64,000 bases of DNA from Pseudomonas saudiphocaensis (GCF_000756775.1 NZ_CCSF01000001.1:2170001-2234000), one strand, 5' to 3'. Positions 9,101 to 17,612 are shown, counted from the first letter of the stretch. Notes: generated from the sequence alone by a model not told the origin. Program-made: numbers and translations.

Positions 9101-10335
9101 ACGTAGAGCAGTGCACCGGCCACATCCATCAAGGCGGCATCGTCAGCCTTGCGCTGGCCCCGCGCCAGCGTTTCAACCATTTCAATCTGATCGAGAATGA
9201 TCCGCCGTGGTTGGCCGAATCCCAGTACCGCCAGGGTGTCGGCGATCTGCTTGAGTGGCGCTTGCAGCGCGCCGAGCTCGGCCAAGCCCATGCGATCACT
9301 GCGCACGAACAGATCAAGACTGTCCTTTACCCGGACCAGCTCTTCACACAACGCCGCGACTACCGAGCGCATGGTGCCACGATCAGGTCCGGCCAGCTGG
9401 GCCCGTTCTTCATCAACGACATTGCTGTCTGGTAGCGCCTCGTCAAGGCTGTACTCCGCCTTGAGCGCCTGAATACGCGCTGATTGCGCCGGGGCCTTGG
9501 CAATGTAGAACAGCAGATTCTTGACCAGCTCATCCGGGGCTGCCTGGTTGATGCCATCAGCGCCTTGTTCGACTAGCCGCTTGAGTTCACGATCCACCTG
9601 ACGCAGCAGGGTGCGGACCGAGGTGCCATTGGCTATGCCGCCGCTGGCCAGGCCTTCGACCACGCCCGATGCGATCTGCCACAGGGTACCCAGCGGCGCA
9701 TCCTTGCAGAGCATTTCCAGACGAGCAAAAACTCGCGCCATGTAACCCAGATTTGTAGGCAGGTCCTGGTTGCGTATGACGCCTACCAAAGCCACCTGCA
9801 GCATCTGCCGCATCTTGCGCAACAATGCCGGCAGGTCTGCAGTTTGCCGCTGAGCCAGGAATTCTCCTGCAAGAGCCGGACGGCGCGCAGACATGTTCGG
9901 CGCGAACAGGCTGGTTTCCGACAGCAGCTTCTCGCCTCGGGCGGCGCGCAGGTCGTTGAGCAGCGGTAGCACCACCATGGGCAGATCACGGCGCGCGCTC
10001 TGGATACGGTCCAGGTAAGTCGGCATCTGCAGGATCGCCTGCATCAGCACTTCCAGCGCCTCGGCCTGACTGGCGACACGCTCATCCAGCAAGGCGCGGG
10101 CGAGCTGCTCCATTTCTTCGGCGAGTAGCGCAGCGCCATAGAACTCGACCATCTGCAGGGTGCCTTGGACCTGATGCACATAGGTCAGACAGAAGCGCAT
10201 CCGCGTCGAGTCCTGCGGGTTTTCGACGAACGCCTCCAACGCCTGTCGCGCCTGCTTCAGCGTTTCGGCAATTTCGCCCTTCACCCATTCCAGGGCGACA
10301 TAATCGTGCCGATCACCCATAGCGACTCCGCTCAT
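3163..10335 (-). CDS. chpA: Giant chemotaxis-type hybrid histidine kinase ChpA
   Basis: The 2390-aa CheA-like kinase of the Pil-Chp system, which controls twitching and pilus-linked cAMP signalling through PilG and PilH. Phosphotransfer sites visible in order: His54 (VHQVQG, atypical), Thr481 (LLTQARGGLAM), His793 and His946 (HTLKGS), Thr1088 (LTTLGLGAQM), His1267 and His1496 (HTLKGGARM) and His1643 (HTLKGGARL). That is six His and two Thr positions. A dimerisation/HATPase core follows (EHMLRNAVDHGIE N-box), then a CheW-like domain and a C-terminal receiver with Asp2319 (LLDIEMPRMDG). Acidic, low-complexity linkers join the Hpt domains, including an (EA)n tract at 6709-6768. Its ATG overlaps the pilK stop and its stop overlaps chpB. 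Confidence 0.96.
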   Translation of the reverse strand: MSGVAMGDRHDYVALEWVKGEIAETLKQARQALEAFVENPQDSTRMRFCLTYVHQVQGTLQMVEFYGAALLAEEMEQLARALLDERVASQAEALEVLMQAILQMPTYLDRIQSARRDLPMVVLPLLNDLRAARGEKLLSETSLFAPNMSARRPALAGEFLAQRQTADLPALLRKMRQMLQVALVGVIRNQDLPTNLGYMARVFARLEMLCKDAPLGTLWQIASGVVEGLASGGIANGTSVRTLLRQVDRELKRLVEQGADGINQAAPDELVKNLLFYIAKAPAQSARIQALKAEYSLDEALPDSNVVDEERAQLAGPDRGTMRSVVAALCEELVRVKDSLDLFVRSDRMGLAELGALQAPLKQIADTLAVLGFGQPRRIILDQIEMVETLARGQRKADDAALMDVAGALLYVEATLAGMVGGASEEQSEASHLPTTDVAQIHQLVIREARTGLEQAKDAIIEFIASQWNHQHLARVPDLLTQARGGLAMIPLARAAALLDASNRYIQEKLLARQAIPDWQSLDMLADAITSVEYYLERLSEDSSSQGDLILDVAQESLEALGYSLSEPVLVVEQGSAPQEANPVDEIEVLPAEPLVEASFSGTAELVEAATEIMDGDRIESEQTPFDDSDLQAVAANDDEQFAAWPEANEAELQALYADATPVEPVAVEPAAVEWDTQEIDGSLAWSEAEMTGLGMPEVVLPEPVVLPAESEPALSLDDVMAAPVAAINPPAQDVPPSLLPPPADEEPVDDELLEVFIEEAAEVLETIDEYLPRWHADHEDKEALTEVRRAFHTLKGSGRMVRALVIGELAWSVENLFNRILDRSIEASETVRTLVDDVVRLMPELVEEFAAKAQRQRDDVDRLAADAHALAKGQAIGGSCEPSSAAETMLAPAQQAAQEEALDPQLLEIFRNEAEAHLTALVDFLADCAQRLPQPIPDSLQRALHTLKGSAHMAGILPMAEIATPLEKMAKEFKANLIEMDLADAELLHTAEQLLRRGLENLDHDPLAPIEGAETFIAQVHALHQARLEAAGARSESDQGEARDPGMIAMFLSEGMNILLDADDLLHSWREHPDERQELTALLEELTTLGLGAQMADLPQIDALCQVLLNLYAVVQNGQLAVSERFFDSVEQGHEALVGMMDEVAAGLQVSAQAALVARLEALLAEANTSPVTDERLVFPTPEGSAENKAEAEAEAEAEAEAEAEAEAEPRCVEYLEPNDEQDREMAEIFLDEAVDLLESAGGALERWLSDPSNQLALSALLRDLHTLKGGARMAAIRPIGDLAHELEALYEGLTDGRYAYSPELAALLLSSHDLLAVQLEQLQAYQPMDMGLALIERIQGYRRGAAPDFEIDSAADDAEVAVPTAVEPLADETVEPDSPSLIDEAWLVSEVEPEAAPAESGTGEWTGQGFDIESWMLDDEIEPEEPLPEPVVDQPVAEVAEVDAAGWEERDPELVQIFLEEGFDIVERAGLSLQRWMADVDNSFEVEALQRDLHTLKGGARMADIREIGDLAHELEFLYEDLCAGHYRASDSLFALLQSCHDRLGAMLDAVRGYRDLPGGLDLIETIRHFRANPEEKLSVPSSVALRAADDAGQGAADAEILDIFVEEADDLLEEMEAALARWDATRDSVTPLTDMMRILHTLKGGARLASQVRLGDMAHDLEQRLGDAQAQGGTWSESLFLDVQRGYDALLGEVESMRQLLAIESAADVDLDDGIDETPSFDQVPPDSTVIALDTPIVAASTQAPVVSTPAKVLPFVRRAEQAAQDAASRRAPQELVKVPADLLEGLVNLAGETSIFRGRVEQQVSDVGFTLSEMEATIERVRDQLRRLDTETQAQILSSYQAEAERAGYDDFDPLEMDRHSQLQQLSRALFESASDLLDLKETLAARNRDAETLLLQQARVNTELQEGLMRTRMVPFDRLVPRLRRIVRQIAGELGKQVEFHVGNATGEMDRSVLERIVAPLEHMLRNAVDHGIESGARRLAAGKPEQGNIRLDLTREGGDIVLTLSDDGAGVNLEAVRRKALERGLMTAGSDLTDHEILQFILEAGFSTAEQVTQISGRGVGMDVVHSEVKQLGGSMSIESKPGKGTRFLIRLPFTVSVNRALMVYSGEDLYAIPLNTIEGIVRVSPYELEAYYQPGASRFEYAGQPYELRYLGELLNNGQRPKLVGQSLPLPVILVRSNEHSVAVQVDSLAGSREIVVKSLGPQFATVPGISGATILGDGRVVVILDLLATIRVLHAHLLTQHQPLRLVGEDQPGEAEIDRPTLVMVVDDSVTVRKVTSRLLERNGMNVLTAKDGVDAITQLQERKPDIMLLDIEMPRMDGFEVATLVRHDERLKDLPIIMITSRTGDKHRDRAMAIGVNEYLGKPYQESLLLETILRLVEHHE
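6709..6768 (-). repeat. Hexanucleotide tandem repeat encoding an (Glu-Ala)n linker in ChpA
   Basis: Nine perfect copies of GGCTTC (plus-strand reading) span 6709-6762, followed by one GGCTTT. On the coding strand this gives alternating Glu and Ala codons within the linker before the His1267 Hpt domain. A six-base unit changes length without shifting frame, so slippage would lengthen or shorten the linker by two residues at a time. Confidence 0.9.
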
Positions 10336-11216
10336 AAACTTTTCCGGGTAAAGGCCAGAACTTGACTATCGGCTACCGGCACCAACTCTGGGTGCTGCCA
10401 GCCAGCCACCTCGCCCACACCGATCACCAGCAACCCTCCGGGCGCTAGGCGCTCGGCCAAGCGATTGAGGATTTCGCGGCGACGCCAGCGGCGAAAGTAG
10501 ATCAACAGGTTCTGACAAAAAATGACGTCCAAATCGGACATTGGCGCACCGGCCAGTTCCAGTACGTTGAGCCTGGCGAAGCACACGCGCGACGCCAGGC
10601 TGGGCATCACTTGAAACCTCTCACCTGGCAGAGCCTGAAAGTAGCGTTCACGCAACTCCGGCTCTACCTGCTCCATTCGCCGGGTTCCATAGATGCCAAT
10701 GCGCGACCGTTCCAGAGCGCTGAGGCTGATATCCGTCCCGGTCACACCGTAACAAGCTTGCCCACCGGCGGCGGTCAACGCCTCGTTGGCGCAGATGGCC
10801 AGCGAATAGGTTTCCTCGCCACTGGAACAGCCAACACTCCAGAGCGCCCATGGTCGGGATGCATCACGGCTTGCCTGGCGCTGCCGGACATAATTGCCAA
10901 GCAGCGCGAACGAGGGCGGATGACGGAAGAAGCGGGTTTCCTGAACGGTCAGCCTATCCATCAGGGTCGACCACTCCACTGCGCCACGAGCACCGGCAGT
11001 GACCTTGCTGTAGTAGCTGGCGTAATCGGCAACACCGACTTCGCGCATGCGAGTGCTCAGATTCGCTTGTAGAAATGGTCGACGCTGCTCGGTAATCACC
11101 ATGCCGGAGCGCTCTTCGAGCAAGGCCTGCCAGTCGCGAAATTCCGCTGACGACATATCGGCCAAGGGTCTCAGTGACCAGTCAGTGCTTGGCTGCATGC
11201 CCTGCCCCTCACTCAT
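10332..11216 (-). CDS. pilK: CheR-type methyltransferase of the Pil-Chp system
   Basis: Chemoreceptor glutamate O-methyltransferase homologous to CheR, expected to methylate PilJ. The 294-aa product has an N-terminal CheR helical region (FRDWQALLEERSGMVI, RTRF-type ETRFFRHPPSFALL) and a C-terminal SAM-binding fold. Motif I is visible as ALWSVGCSSGEETYSLAI, and the sequence continues with VTGTDISLSALERSRIGIY and the catalytic-face motif DVIFCQNLLIYF. It lies between pilJ and chpA; its stop overlaps the chpA ATG (ATGA type), so the two are probably translationally coupled. The opposing esterase is ChpB, encoded downstream. Confidence 0.94.
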   Translation of the reverse strand: MSEGQGMQPSTDWSLRPLADMSSAEFRDWQALLEERSGMVITEQRRPFLQANLSTRMREVGVADYASYYSKVTAGARGAVEWSTLMDRLTVQETRFFRHPPSFALLGNYVRQRQASRDASRPWALWSVGCSSGEETYSLAICANEALTAAGGQACYGVTGTDISLSALERSRIGIYGTRRMEQVEPELRERYFQALPGERFQVMPSLASRVCFARLNVLELAGAPMSDLDVIFCQNLLIYFRRWRRREILNRLAERLAPGGLLVIGVGEVAGWQHPELVPVADSQVLAFTRKSL

Positions 11217-11255
11217 GATCGTCTACGGCGGCCGTTAGCGACCGCCGCGCCCCAT

Positions 11256-13304
11256 TCAGGCCTGATCCTGGGTTTCCGGCAAGGTGAAACCGGAAACCGA
11301 ATGCCGCATCTCGTTGGCCATCTTCGCGAGATTACCAATGCTCTTGGCGGTCGCGGTGGTGCCCGAAGAAGTCTGCGAAGTGATTTCCTGAATCACGTTC
11401 ATGGTGTTGGAAATATGGCCAGCAGACGAAGCCTGCTGACGAGCCGCGTTGGAGATGTTCTGAATCAGCGCCGCGAGGCTCTTGGATACCTTTTCAATCT
11501 CCTCCAGGGCGACACCGGCGTCCTGCGCCAAGCGTGCACCGCGAACCACCTCGGCGGTGGTCTGTTCCATCGAGATAACCGCCTCGTTGGTGTCGGTCTG
11601 AATCGTTTTTACCAGCGCCTCGATCTGCTTGGTTGCCGCCGATGAACGCTCAGCAAGGCGCTGAACCTCGTCCGCTACCACGGCGAAGCCTCGCCCTGCG
11701 TCACCCGCCATGGAGGCCTGGATCGCGGCGTTCAATGCAAGGATGTTGGTCTGATCGGCAATATCGTTAATCAGGCTTACGATGTCTCCAATCTCTTGGG
11801 ACGATTCGCCGAGACGCTTGATTCGCTTGGACGTGTCCTGAATCTGCTCGCGGATGTTATCCATGCCGGTGATGGTGTTATGCACCACCTCGTTGCCCTT
11901 GTTGGCGATGGCTACGGAACGTTCCGCTACCGCGGAGGACTCGGCGGCGTTCGCCGATACCTGGTCAATGGACACCGCCATCTCGTTAATTGCCGCCGAA
12001 GCTCCGGCAATTTCCTGGGCCTGATGCTCGGAAGCTTCGGCCAGGTGCATAGCAGTGGCCTGGGTTTCCTGGGCCGCACCGGATACCTGAACGGCAGTCT
12101 GGTTGATCGTTTCTACCAGATCGCGCAGCTGGTCGATGGAGTAGTTAATCGAGTCGGCGATGGCACCGGTAAAGTCTTCGGTTACCGTTGCAGCCACGGT
12201 GAGGTCACCGTCAGCAAGGTCACCAATTTCATCCAGCAGACGCAAAATGGCTGCCTGGTTACGCTCGTTCTTTTCTGCCGTCTCGGTCAGGCGGCGACGT
12301 GCTTCTTGAACCATGACCAGACCGATCAACAGGATCGAGGCCAGCGCCAGCGCGCCAAGCACGTAACCGGCAAGGGTATTGATGTAGCGGGCATCTGCGC
12401 GACCCTGCAGGCCTGCGGTCAATGCCGAGGTCTTATCGAGCAGCGTCTGTGAAACTTCGAAGATGTTGTTGGAGGACTCACGCACCAAGAACAGTTCTGG
12501 CGAGGTTTCCAGAATCTCGTCCACGGAACCGGAAACGAACTGGAACAGCTCGGAGATCGCGGCAAGTCGCTCCAGCGCTTCTTCGTCAGTGACACTGGTA
12601 ATGCCCATGGCCACGTTGCCCTCGAGCATCCCGTTGAGTACTCGACCGAACAGGCTGGCGTCGCGGCCGAACATGTCAGCAGCCTGAACCGAGTCCTGAT
12701 CACCAGAAAGAACCTTGTTCACCGAGCCGAGAATACGTTCGGCCAGCAGCGACTGACGCTGGGCTACGGAAACCTGAACGGCCGGCGCACCACCCTCGAC
12801 AAGGATGTCGACCACCTCTTCATATTCCACCTGCAGCTGCGGAATGGTTTCGGCGAGGGTTGCAGCGACCTGGTGCAGAGACAGTACCGTCTGCTCGCTA
12901 GCCAGAATGGCATCGGTGTTCTGCCGCAAGATATCCCAGTCTTGCTGCACCGCAGCAATCTCGCTTTGCAGTGACTGAGGTACGGCAGGCAGGCCGATCC
13001 TTTCGTCTCCCTGAGCCAGATACCCCCAGCGGCGACTGAAGTCGTTGCGCGCTTCTCTCAACGAGTCGAACGCTTCAGGCGTGCCTGCTGCCGCTTCCAC
13101 GGCGTTCTTCGCGATGTGCTGGGAGAGAACTCGCAGCTCGCCTGCGTGCCCGATGTATTCACTGTCGTAGTCGGCCTGAGTGCTGACATAGGCGAAGTTG
13201 ATGAACAACAGCACCATCGACACGATCAGGGTAATAAACAGACCAGCAATTAGCGTATTGCTACGCACGCCGGACAGCAGAGCACTTACATTGATTTTTT
13301 TCAT
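11256..13304 (-). CDS. pilJ: Methyl-accepting chemotaxis protein PilJ
   Basis: Inner-membrane chemoreceptor of the Pil-Chp pathway, thought to sense pilus tension or pilin. The ATG at 13304 ([12 protein letters not shown]) gives 682 aa, the expected PilJ length; an upstream in-frame start would add 19 residues with no support. TM1 lies at about residues 20-40 ([18 protein letters not shown]). A periplasmic part of ~270 residues with PilJ-type repeats follows, then TM2 at about 313-335. The cytoplasmic signalling tip reads [22 protein letters not shown], continuing into [22 protein letters not shown]. It lies between pilI and pilK in the same operon. Confidence 0.96.
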   Translation of the reverse strand: MKKINVSALLSGVRSNTLIAGLFITLIVSMVLLFINFAYVSTQADYDSEYIGHAGELRVLSQHIAKNAVEAAAGTPEAFDSLREARNDFSRRWGYLAQGDERIGLPAVPQSLQSEIAAVQQDWDILRQNTDAILASEQTVLSLHQVAATLAETIPQLQVEYEEVVDILVEGGAPAVQVSVAQRQSLLAERILGSVNKVLSGDQDSVQAADMFGRDASLFGRVLNGMLEGNVAMGITSVTDEEALERLAAISELFQFVSGSVDEILETSPELFLVRESSNNIFEVSQTLLDKTSALTAGLQGRADARYINTLAGYVLGALALASILLIGLVMVQEARRRLTETAEKNERNQAAILRLLDEIGDLADGDLTVAATVTEDFTGAIADSINYSIDQLRDLVETINQTAVQVSGAAQETQATAMHLAEASEHQAQEIAGASAAINEMAVSIDQVSANAAESSAVAERSVAIANKGNEVVHNTITGMDNIREQIQDTSKRIKRLGESSQEIGDIVSLINDIADQTNILALNAAIQASMAGDAGRGFAVVADEVQRLAERSSAATKQIEALVKTIQTDTNEAVISMEQTTAEVVRGARLAQDAGVALEEIEKVSKSLAALIQNISNAARQQASSAGHISNTMNVIQEITSQTSSGTTATAKSIGNLAKMANEMRHSVSGFTLPETQDQA

Positions 13305-13377
13305 TATTTGGCCCCCGCCTGGACCACCCTTACGTTTCCTTGCATAACCAAAGGCCAGCAACGCCGACCCGCCTAAA

Positions 13378-13914
13378 TCAGTACGCCACGTCTAGGAATG
13401 CCTGGTGCGAAGCCAACGCATGTGGGCTGAAGACCAGCCAAGGCTGCTCGCGCTGAAAGACACCATGAATAAAAGGTTGAATCGAGGCTTCAACCGGTGG
13501 CAGCTGCTCAGAAAACGCATCTACCGGGAAGTGTTGCATGCCGAACACTTCGTCTATCGTCAGCCCGGCAAACACATCCTGATGCTCGACCACCAATACC
13601 CGTCGCTGCTTACGCAGCGGCGACAGCTCCAACCCAAAGTAGCCGCATAGATCCATGATCGGCAGCAATCTGCCGCGCACGTTGGCTACACCCTTCACCC
13701 AGTTCTTCACCCCTGGCAACTGGGTGTAACGCGGCTCATGCAGTATTTCGCCGACCTCCCCCATAGGCGCGACGAACAACCGCCCCCCCATTCGAAATCC
13801 GATTCCTGCCCAGGTCTTCACAGCTTCCTGCTGCGAAGGCAGCCCTGCTGCTAATCCGCGACAACGCGCATCGATTTCCAGAAGTCGCTGGAACGGTGTT
13901 GGCCTGTCCGACAT
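13378..13914 (-). CDS. pilI: CheW-like coupling protein PilI
   Basis: Scaffold protein linking PilJ to the ChpA kinase at the pole. The 178-aa product contains one CheW domain ([51 protein letters not shown]), and [12 protein letters not shown] is the canonical CheW core motif. Its position between pilH and pilJ is the conserved order. The short spacing to both neighbours (39 and 73 bp) supports one transcript. No unusual features were seen. Confidence 0.94.
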   Translation of the reverse strand: MSDRPTPFQRLLEIDARCRGLAAGLPSQQEAVKTWAGIGFRMGGRLFVAPMGEVGEILHEPRYTQLPGVKNWVKGVANVRGRLLPIMDLCGYFGLELSPLRKQRRVLVVEHQDVFAGLTIDEVFGMQHFPVDAFSEQLPPVEASIQPFIHGVFQREQPWLVFSPHALASHQAFLDVAY

Positions 13915-13953
13915 GCTGCCACTTCCCTTGTCCGGTTTGCAGGTCTGCCAGAT

Positions 13954-14319
13954 TTAGCCCGCAAGCACGGCGTTGAGGGTCTTCAGCAGTGTCGCTTCGT
14001 CCACGGGTTTGGTCAGGTAATCCTTGGCACCCTGGCGCTTTCCCCAAACCTTATCGGTTTCCTGATCCTTGGTGGTCACAATGATCACAGGAATGTGACT
14101 GGTTTCAGCATCTTTGGTCAGTTGGCGGGTCGCCTGAAAGCCGTTGAGGCCGGGCATCACGATATCCATGAGGACGACATCGGGCTTTTCCTGACGGGCA
14201 AGCGCCACGCCATCGGCACCATTTTCAGCTTTGAGAACGCTATGACCGTGCTTTTCCAGCATGGCGGCCAGCTTGTACATTTCGGTTGGTGAGTCATCAA
14301 CAATCAGAACGCGAGCCAT
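13954..14319 (-). CDS. pilH: Single-domain response regulator PilH
   Basis: CheY-like receiver of the Pil-Chp pathway, phosphorylated by ChpA and associated with pilus retraction control or acting as a phosphate sink. The 121-aa product is a lone receiver with the acidic pair in IVDDSPTEMY, the phosphoacceptor aspartate in VVLMDIVMPGLNG, Thr in IIVTTKDQ and Lys in YLTKPVDE. It is preceded by pilG and followed by pilI. Assignment as PilH rather than PilG rests on gene order and on its higher similarity to the shorter P. aeruginosa protein. Confidence 0.94.
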   Translation of the reverse strand: MARVLIVDDSPTEMYKLAAMLEKHGHSVLKAENGADGVALARQEKPDVVLMDIVMPGLNGFQATRQLTKDAETSHIPVIIVTTKDQETDKVWGKRQGAKDYLTKPVDEATLLKTLNAVLAG

Positions 14320-14363
14320 GGTCTCTCCCCAGATAAGGCTTCAACGGCACACAGGGCCGAACT

Positions 14364-14771
14364 TCAGGATACTTGTTCTATTGGTTCAAAGTCAGGCACA
14401 TGGGCCTTGATCGCGCCCAGCAATTCTTCTTTGCTGAAAGGCTTTGTGAGGTACTGATCCGACCCAACGATTCGCCCCTTGGCCTTGTCGAACAAGCCAT
14501 CCTTGGAAGACAGCATGATTACCGGAGTGGCCTTGAAGGAACTGTTGTTCTTGATCAGCGCGCAGGTCTGATAACCATCAAGCCTGGGCATCATGATGTC
14601 GACGAAGATAATGCGCGGATGGGTATCCGCAATCTTGGCGAGCGCATCAAAGCCATCCACCGCCGTAATCACGTCACAACCCACTTTCTTCAGCAGCGTT
14701 TCGGCGGTACGGCGAATCGTTTTCGAATCGTCGATCACCATGACTTTCAAGCCCTCAGAGTGCTCTTCCAT
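14364..14771 (-). CDS. pilG: Single-domain response regulator PilG
   Basis: CheY-like receiver and first gene of the Pil-Chp operon, needed for pilus extension and for stimulating cAMP synthesis in P. aeruginosa. The 135-aa product contains VMVIDDSKTIRRTAE, the phosphoacceptor aspartate in IIFVDIMMPRLDGYQ, Ser in VIMLSSKDG and Lys in YLTKPFSKEE. It is divergent from gshB across a 234-bp gap that should hold the operon promoter. No convincing promoter could be picked by eye in that gap. Confidence 0.95.
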   Translation of the reverse strand: MEEHSEGLKVMVIDDSKTIRRTAETLLKKVGCDVITAVDGFDALAKIADTHPRIIFVDIMMPRLDGYQTCALIKNNSSFKATPVIMLSSKDGLFDKAKGRIVGSDQYLTKPFSKEELLGAIKAHVPDFEPIEQVS

Positions 14772-15005
14772 TTCGCCCTACCATGCCTCGGTGAGTCGTA
14801 GTTTATCGTTGTGTCAGTGCGCCGCAGGCCCCGCTAGCGATGGGCCATATCCAATCGCCGGACCTTTTTAGCACACTCCTACAAGCCATGCTATCAGCCG
14901 GCAAAGGAGCTGGATTTTCCTTGACCCAGCGCACAACCAGCGCCAATCTGCGTCGACATTTCCAGCTCTGCAGCTTCGTACAACTTTATTACCGGAGAAC
15001 CTCAC

Positions 15006-15956
15006 ATGACTGTTCGCGTCGGGATCATCATGGATCCGATTGCGCAGATCGCGTTCAAGAAAGACAGCTCCCTTGCCATGCTGCTGGCTGCCCAGGCCCG
15101 TAACTGGACGCTTTATTACATGGAGCAGCGCGACCTCTATCAGTACGGCGGCCAAGCTCGGGCACGAATGCGCGCCCTGCAGGTATTCAACGACCCGGAG
15201 CACTGGTATGAAACCGGTGAGGAAACCGACGCTCCGCTGGGCGAGCTCGACGTGATCCTGATGCGCAAGGACCCGCCTTTCAATGGTGAGTTCGTTTACA
15301 GCACCTACCTGCTGGAAATGGCCGAGCGTGACGGCGCACTGGTGGTCAACCGGCCGCAGAGCCTGCGCGATTGCAACGAGAAATTCTTCGCCACGCAGTT
15401 TCCACAGTGCACACCGCCGACCCTGGTCAGCCGTCGCGCAGACATTCTCCGGGAGTTCGCCCGCGACCAGCGTGACGTCATCCTCAAACCGCTGGACGAG
15501 ATGGGCGGCGCTTCGATCTTCCGCCACCGTGAGGGCGACCCCAATCTCTCGGTGATCCTGGAGACGCTGACCGAGCATGGCGCCCGCCAGATCATGGCGC
15601 AGCGCTATATCCCCGAGATCAAGGACGGCGACAAGCGCATCCTGATGATCGACGGAGAACCGGTTCCCTATTGCCTGGCGCGCATCCCCGCCGCTGGCGA
15701 AACCCGTGGCAATCTTGCCGCAGGGGGGCGCGGCGTGGCCCAGCCGCTGTCGGATCGCGACCGCGAAATCGCCGCCATCGTCGGCCCGGAGCTACGCAAG
15801 CGCGGCCTGCTCTTTGTAGGCCTGGATGTAATCGGCGACTACCTCACCGAAATCAATATCACCAGCCCAACCTGCATCCGCGAAATCGACAACGCCTTCG
15901 ACACCCGAATTGGCGAGCGCCTGATGGATGCCATCGCGCAAAAGCTGCAACGCTGA
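15006..15956 (+). CDS. gshB: Glutathione synthetase
   Basis: ATP-grasp ligase that joins gamma-glutamylcysteine and glycine in the second step of glutathione synthesis. The 316-aa product is full length. It has the N-terminal MTVRVGIIMDPIAQIAFKKDSS and LMRKDPPFNGEFVYSTYLLE motifs, and the ATP-grasp lysine region VILKPLDEMGGASIFR. The C-terminal metal-binding segment reads YLTEINITSPTCIREID, typical for bacterial GshB. A good ribosome binding site (GGAG) precedes the ATG. It is transcribed away from pilG and followed by the tonB3-like gene, matching conserved Pseudomonas order. Confidence 0.96.
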   Translation: MTVRVGIIMDPIAQIAFKKDSSLAMLLAAQARNWTLYYMEQRDLYQYGGQARARMRALQVFNDPEHWYETGEETDAPLGELDVILMRKDPPFNGEFVYSTYLLEMAERDGALVVNRPQSLRDCNEKFFATQFPQCTPPTLVSRRADILREFARDQRDVILKPLDEMGGASIFRHREGDPNLSVILETLTEHGARQIMAQRYIPEIKDGDKRILMIDGEPVPYCLARIPAAGETRGNLAAGGRGVAQPLSDRDREIAAIVGPELRKRGLLFVGLDVIGDYLTEINITSPTCIREIDNAFDTRIGERLMDAIAQKLQR

Positions 15957-15993
15957 GGCAGGAGGCCGTCGAGACTGCACGCAGCTTTTATGA

Positions 15994-16044
15994 CCGACGT
16001 AACAGCTTTGCGCTTGAAGCTTGCGGCTCCAGGCGCAAAGTCGG
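15994..16044. terminator. Imperfect hairpin between gshB and tonB3
   Basis: An 8-bp inverted repeat (CTTTGCGC at 16006-16013, GCGCAAAG at 16033-16040) with a 19-nt loop lies in the gshB-tonB3 gap. It can extend by pairing CCGAC with GTCGG outside it. There is no T-run, so termination is only one possibility. Another is mRNA processing between the two genes. Confidence 0.3.
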
Positions 16045-16078
16045 CAGACTGCGCGCACTTCGAATCGACTGAAATGCG

Positions 16079-16975
16079 ATGAACGCTGCTACACGCCAAC
16101 CTGTTCCCGTTAGCTCCGGTGTCCGCCCTGCGGACCGCCTCGGCTTTACCCTGTTTCTCGCTGCCGTGCTGCATGCCGCGCTGATCCTGGGCCTTGGCTT
16201 TACACTGGCCGAGCCCAGCTCGATCAGCCAGACGCTGGAAATCACCCTTTCCACCTTCAAAAGCGAAGATAAGCCCAAGGAAGCCGACTTTCTCGCTCAG
16301 GACAACCAGCAGGGCAGCGGCACTCTGGAGCACAAGGCCGCGCCGAAAACCAGCGAACAGGCACCTTTTCAGGATACCGAGGTGCGCAAGGTTTCACCTG
16401 CTGCCGCACCGCCGCCCAGCAACCAGAGCGAAACACCAAAGACCACCGTAGCTACGCGCGCCCCGCAACCGGAAAAAACCCCGGACACACCGCAGAAGAA
16501 CAAGCCGGAACCCCAGAGTCCACCAGCCCCGACCTTCGACAGCTCGCAGCTGAGCGCCGAGATTGCCAGCCTCGAAGCACAGCTTTCGCAGGACATTCAG
16601 CAATACGCCAAGCGCCCACGCGTCAGCCGCCAGAACACCGCAGCCACCATGCGCGACATCAGCGCCTGGTATCGCGACGAATGGCGCAAGAAGGTCGAGC
16701 GGATCGGCAACCTCAACTACCCTGAAGAGGCCCGCCGCCAACGCATCCATGGCAGCCTGCGAATGCTGGTGGTGGTCGACCGCAACGGCAGCGTGCAGGA
16801 ATTGCGGGTTCTTGAATCCTCGGGGCACCCCGTATTGGATGAAGCCGCCATGCGAATCGTACGGCTCTCGGCGCCTTTCGCCCCCTTTACCGGCGAGCTC
16901 GCAAAGACTTTCGATCAGGTGGAAATCATCCGGACCTGGCGCTTCGAACGGGGCGATCGACTGTCTAGCCAGTAA
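16079..16975 (+). CDS. tonB3: TonB-family energy transducer (TonB3-like)
   Basis: Inner-membrane energy transducer of the TonB family. The 298-aa product has one N-terminal membrane helix (FTLFLAAVLHAALILGLGF, about residues 21-40). A proline- and lysine-rich periplasmic spacer of roughly 130 residues follows. The C-terminal TonB domain carries NYPEEARRQRIHGSLRMLVVVDRNG and LDEAAMRIVRLSAPFAPF. In P. aeruginosa the gene at this position (tonB3) is required for twitching motility, which fits the neighbouring Pil-Chp cluster. No exbB/exbD genes are adjacent, so it must share them with other loci or work without them. The symbol rests on gene order. Confidence 0.85.
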   Translation: MNAATRQPVPVSSGVRPADRLGFTLFLAAVLHAALILGLGFTLAEPSSISQTLEITLSTFKSEDKPKEADFLAQDNQQGSGTLEHKAAPKTSEQAPFQDTEVRKVSPAAAPPPSNQSETPKTTVATRAPQPEKTPDTPQKNKPEPQSPPAPTFDSSQLSAEIASLEAQLSQDIQQYAKRPRVSRQNTAATMRDISAWYRDEWRKKVERIGNLNYPEEARRQRIHGSLRMLVVVDRNGSVQELRVLESSGHPVLDEAAMRIVRLSAPFAPFTGELAKTFDQVEIIRTWRFERGDRLSSQ

Positions 16976-17048
16976 ACTGGCATGCGCCTGCGGTCCGCGA
17001 CTGTTTTTGAAGCTTGAAGCCGCCACGCCGAAGCCCGAAACTAGCGGC

Positions 17049-17612
17049 ATGAATACCTCCACTTATCTCAAGCACCACTTCCTGATCGCCATGCCCCACA
17101 TGGTCGACCCTCGCTTTGCCCAGACGTTGATCTATCTGGTCGAGCACAATCAGGACGGCGCCATGGGACTGGTTGTCAACCGCCCGAACGGACTGAATCT
17201 GGCCGACATTCTCGAACAACTCCGCCCCGATGAGCCGCCAACCACACTCAGCCAATCGCTACCGATCTTTTCCGGCGGCCCGGTGCAGGTTGATCGCGGC
17301 TTTGTCCTGCACCCAGCCGAAGCCCGCTTTCAAGCAACGCTCGCACTGGGCTCGCTGGGCATGACCACATCCCAGGACGTGCTGTTCGCCATCGCCGATG
17401 GTCTGGACCCGCAGCGCCACCTCATTGCCCTCGGCTACGCCGGCTGGGAGCCCGGCCAGCTGGACGCGGAGCTGGTGGATAACGTCTGGCTGAGCTGCCC
17501 GGCGCAGCCGGAGATTCTCTTCGACCTTCCCCACGACCAGCGCCTGGATGCCGCCGCCGCATCATTGGGCGTCGACTTGAGCCGCCTCAGCAGCCAGGTT
17601 GGCCACGCATGA
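17049..17612 (+). CDS. algH: YqgE/AlgH family protein
   Basis: Conserved DUF179 protein; in P. aeruginosa AlgH was linked to alginate regulation, but its biochemical role is unresolved. The ATG at 17049 (MNTSTYLKHHFLIAMPHM) gives 187 aa, the normal family length; earlier in-frame starts would run into tonB3. Signature segments are LIYLVEHNQDGAMGLVVNRP, IFSGGPVQVDRGFVLH and ALGYAGWEPGQLDAEL. Its stop overlaps the ruvX start (ATGA at 17609-17612), a common yqgE-yqgF pairing in proteobacteria. Confidence 0.93.
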   Translation: MNTSTYLKHHFLIAMPHMVDPRFAQTLIYLVEHNQDGAMGLVVNRPNGLNLADILEQLRPDEPPTTLSQSLPIFSGGPVQVDRGFVLHPAEARFQATLALGSLGMTTSQDVLFAIADGLDPQRHLIALGYAGWEPGQLDAELVDNVWLSCPAQPEILFDLPHDQRLDAAAASLGVDLSRLSSQVGHA

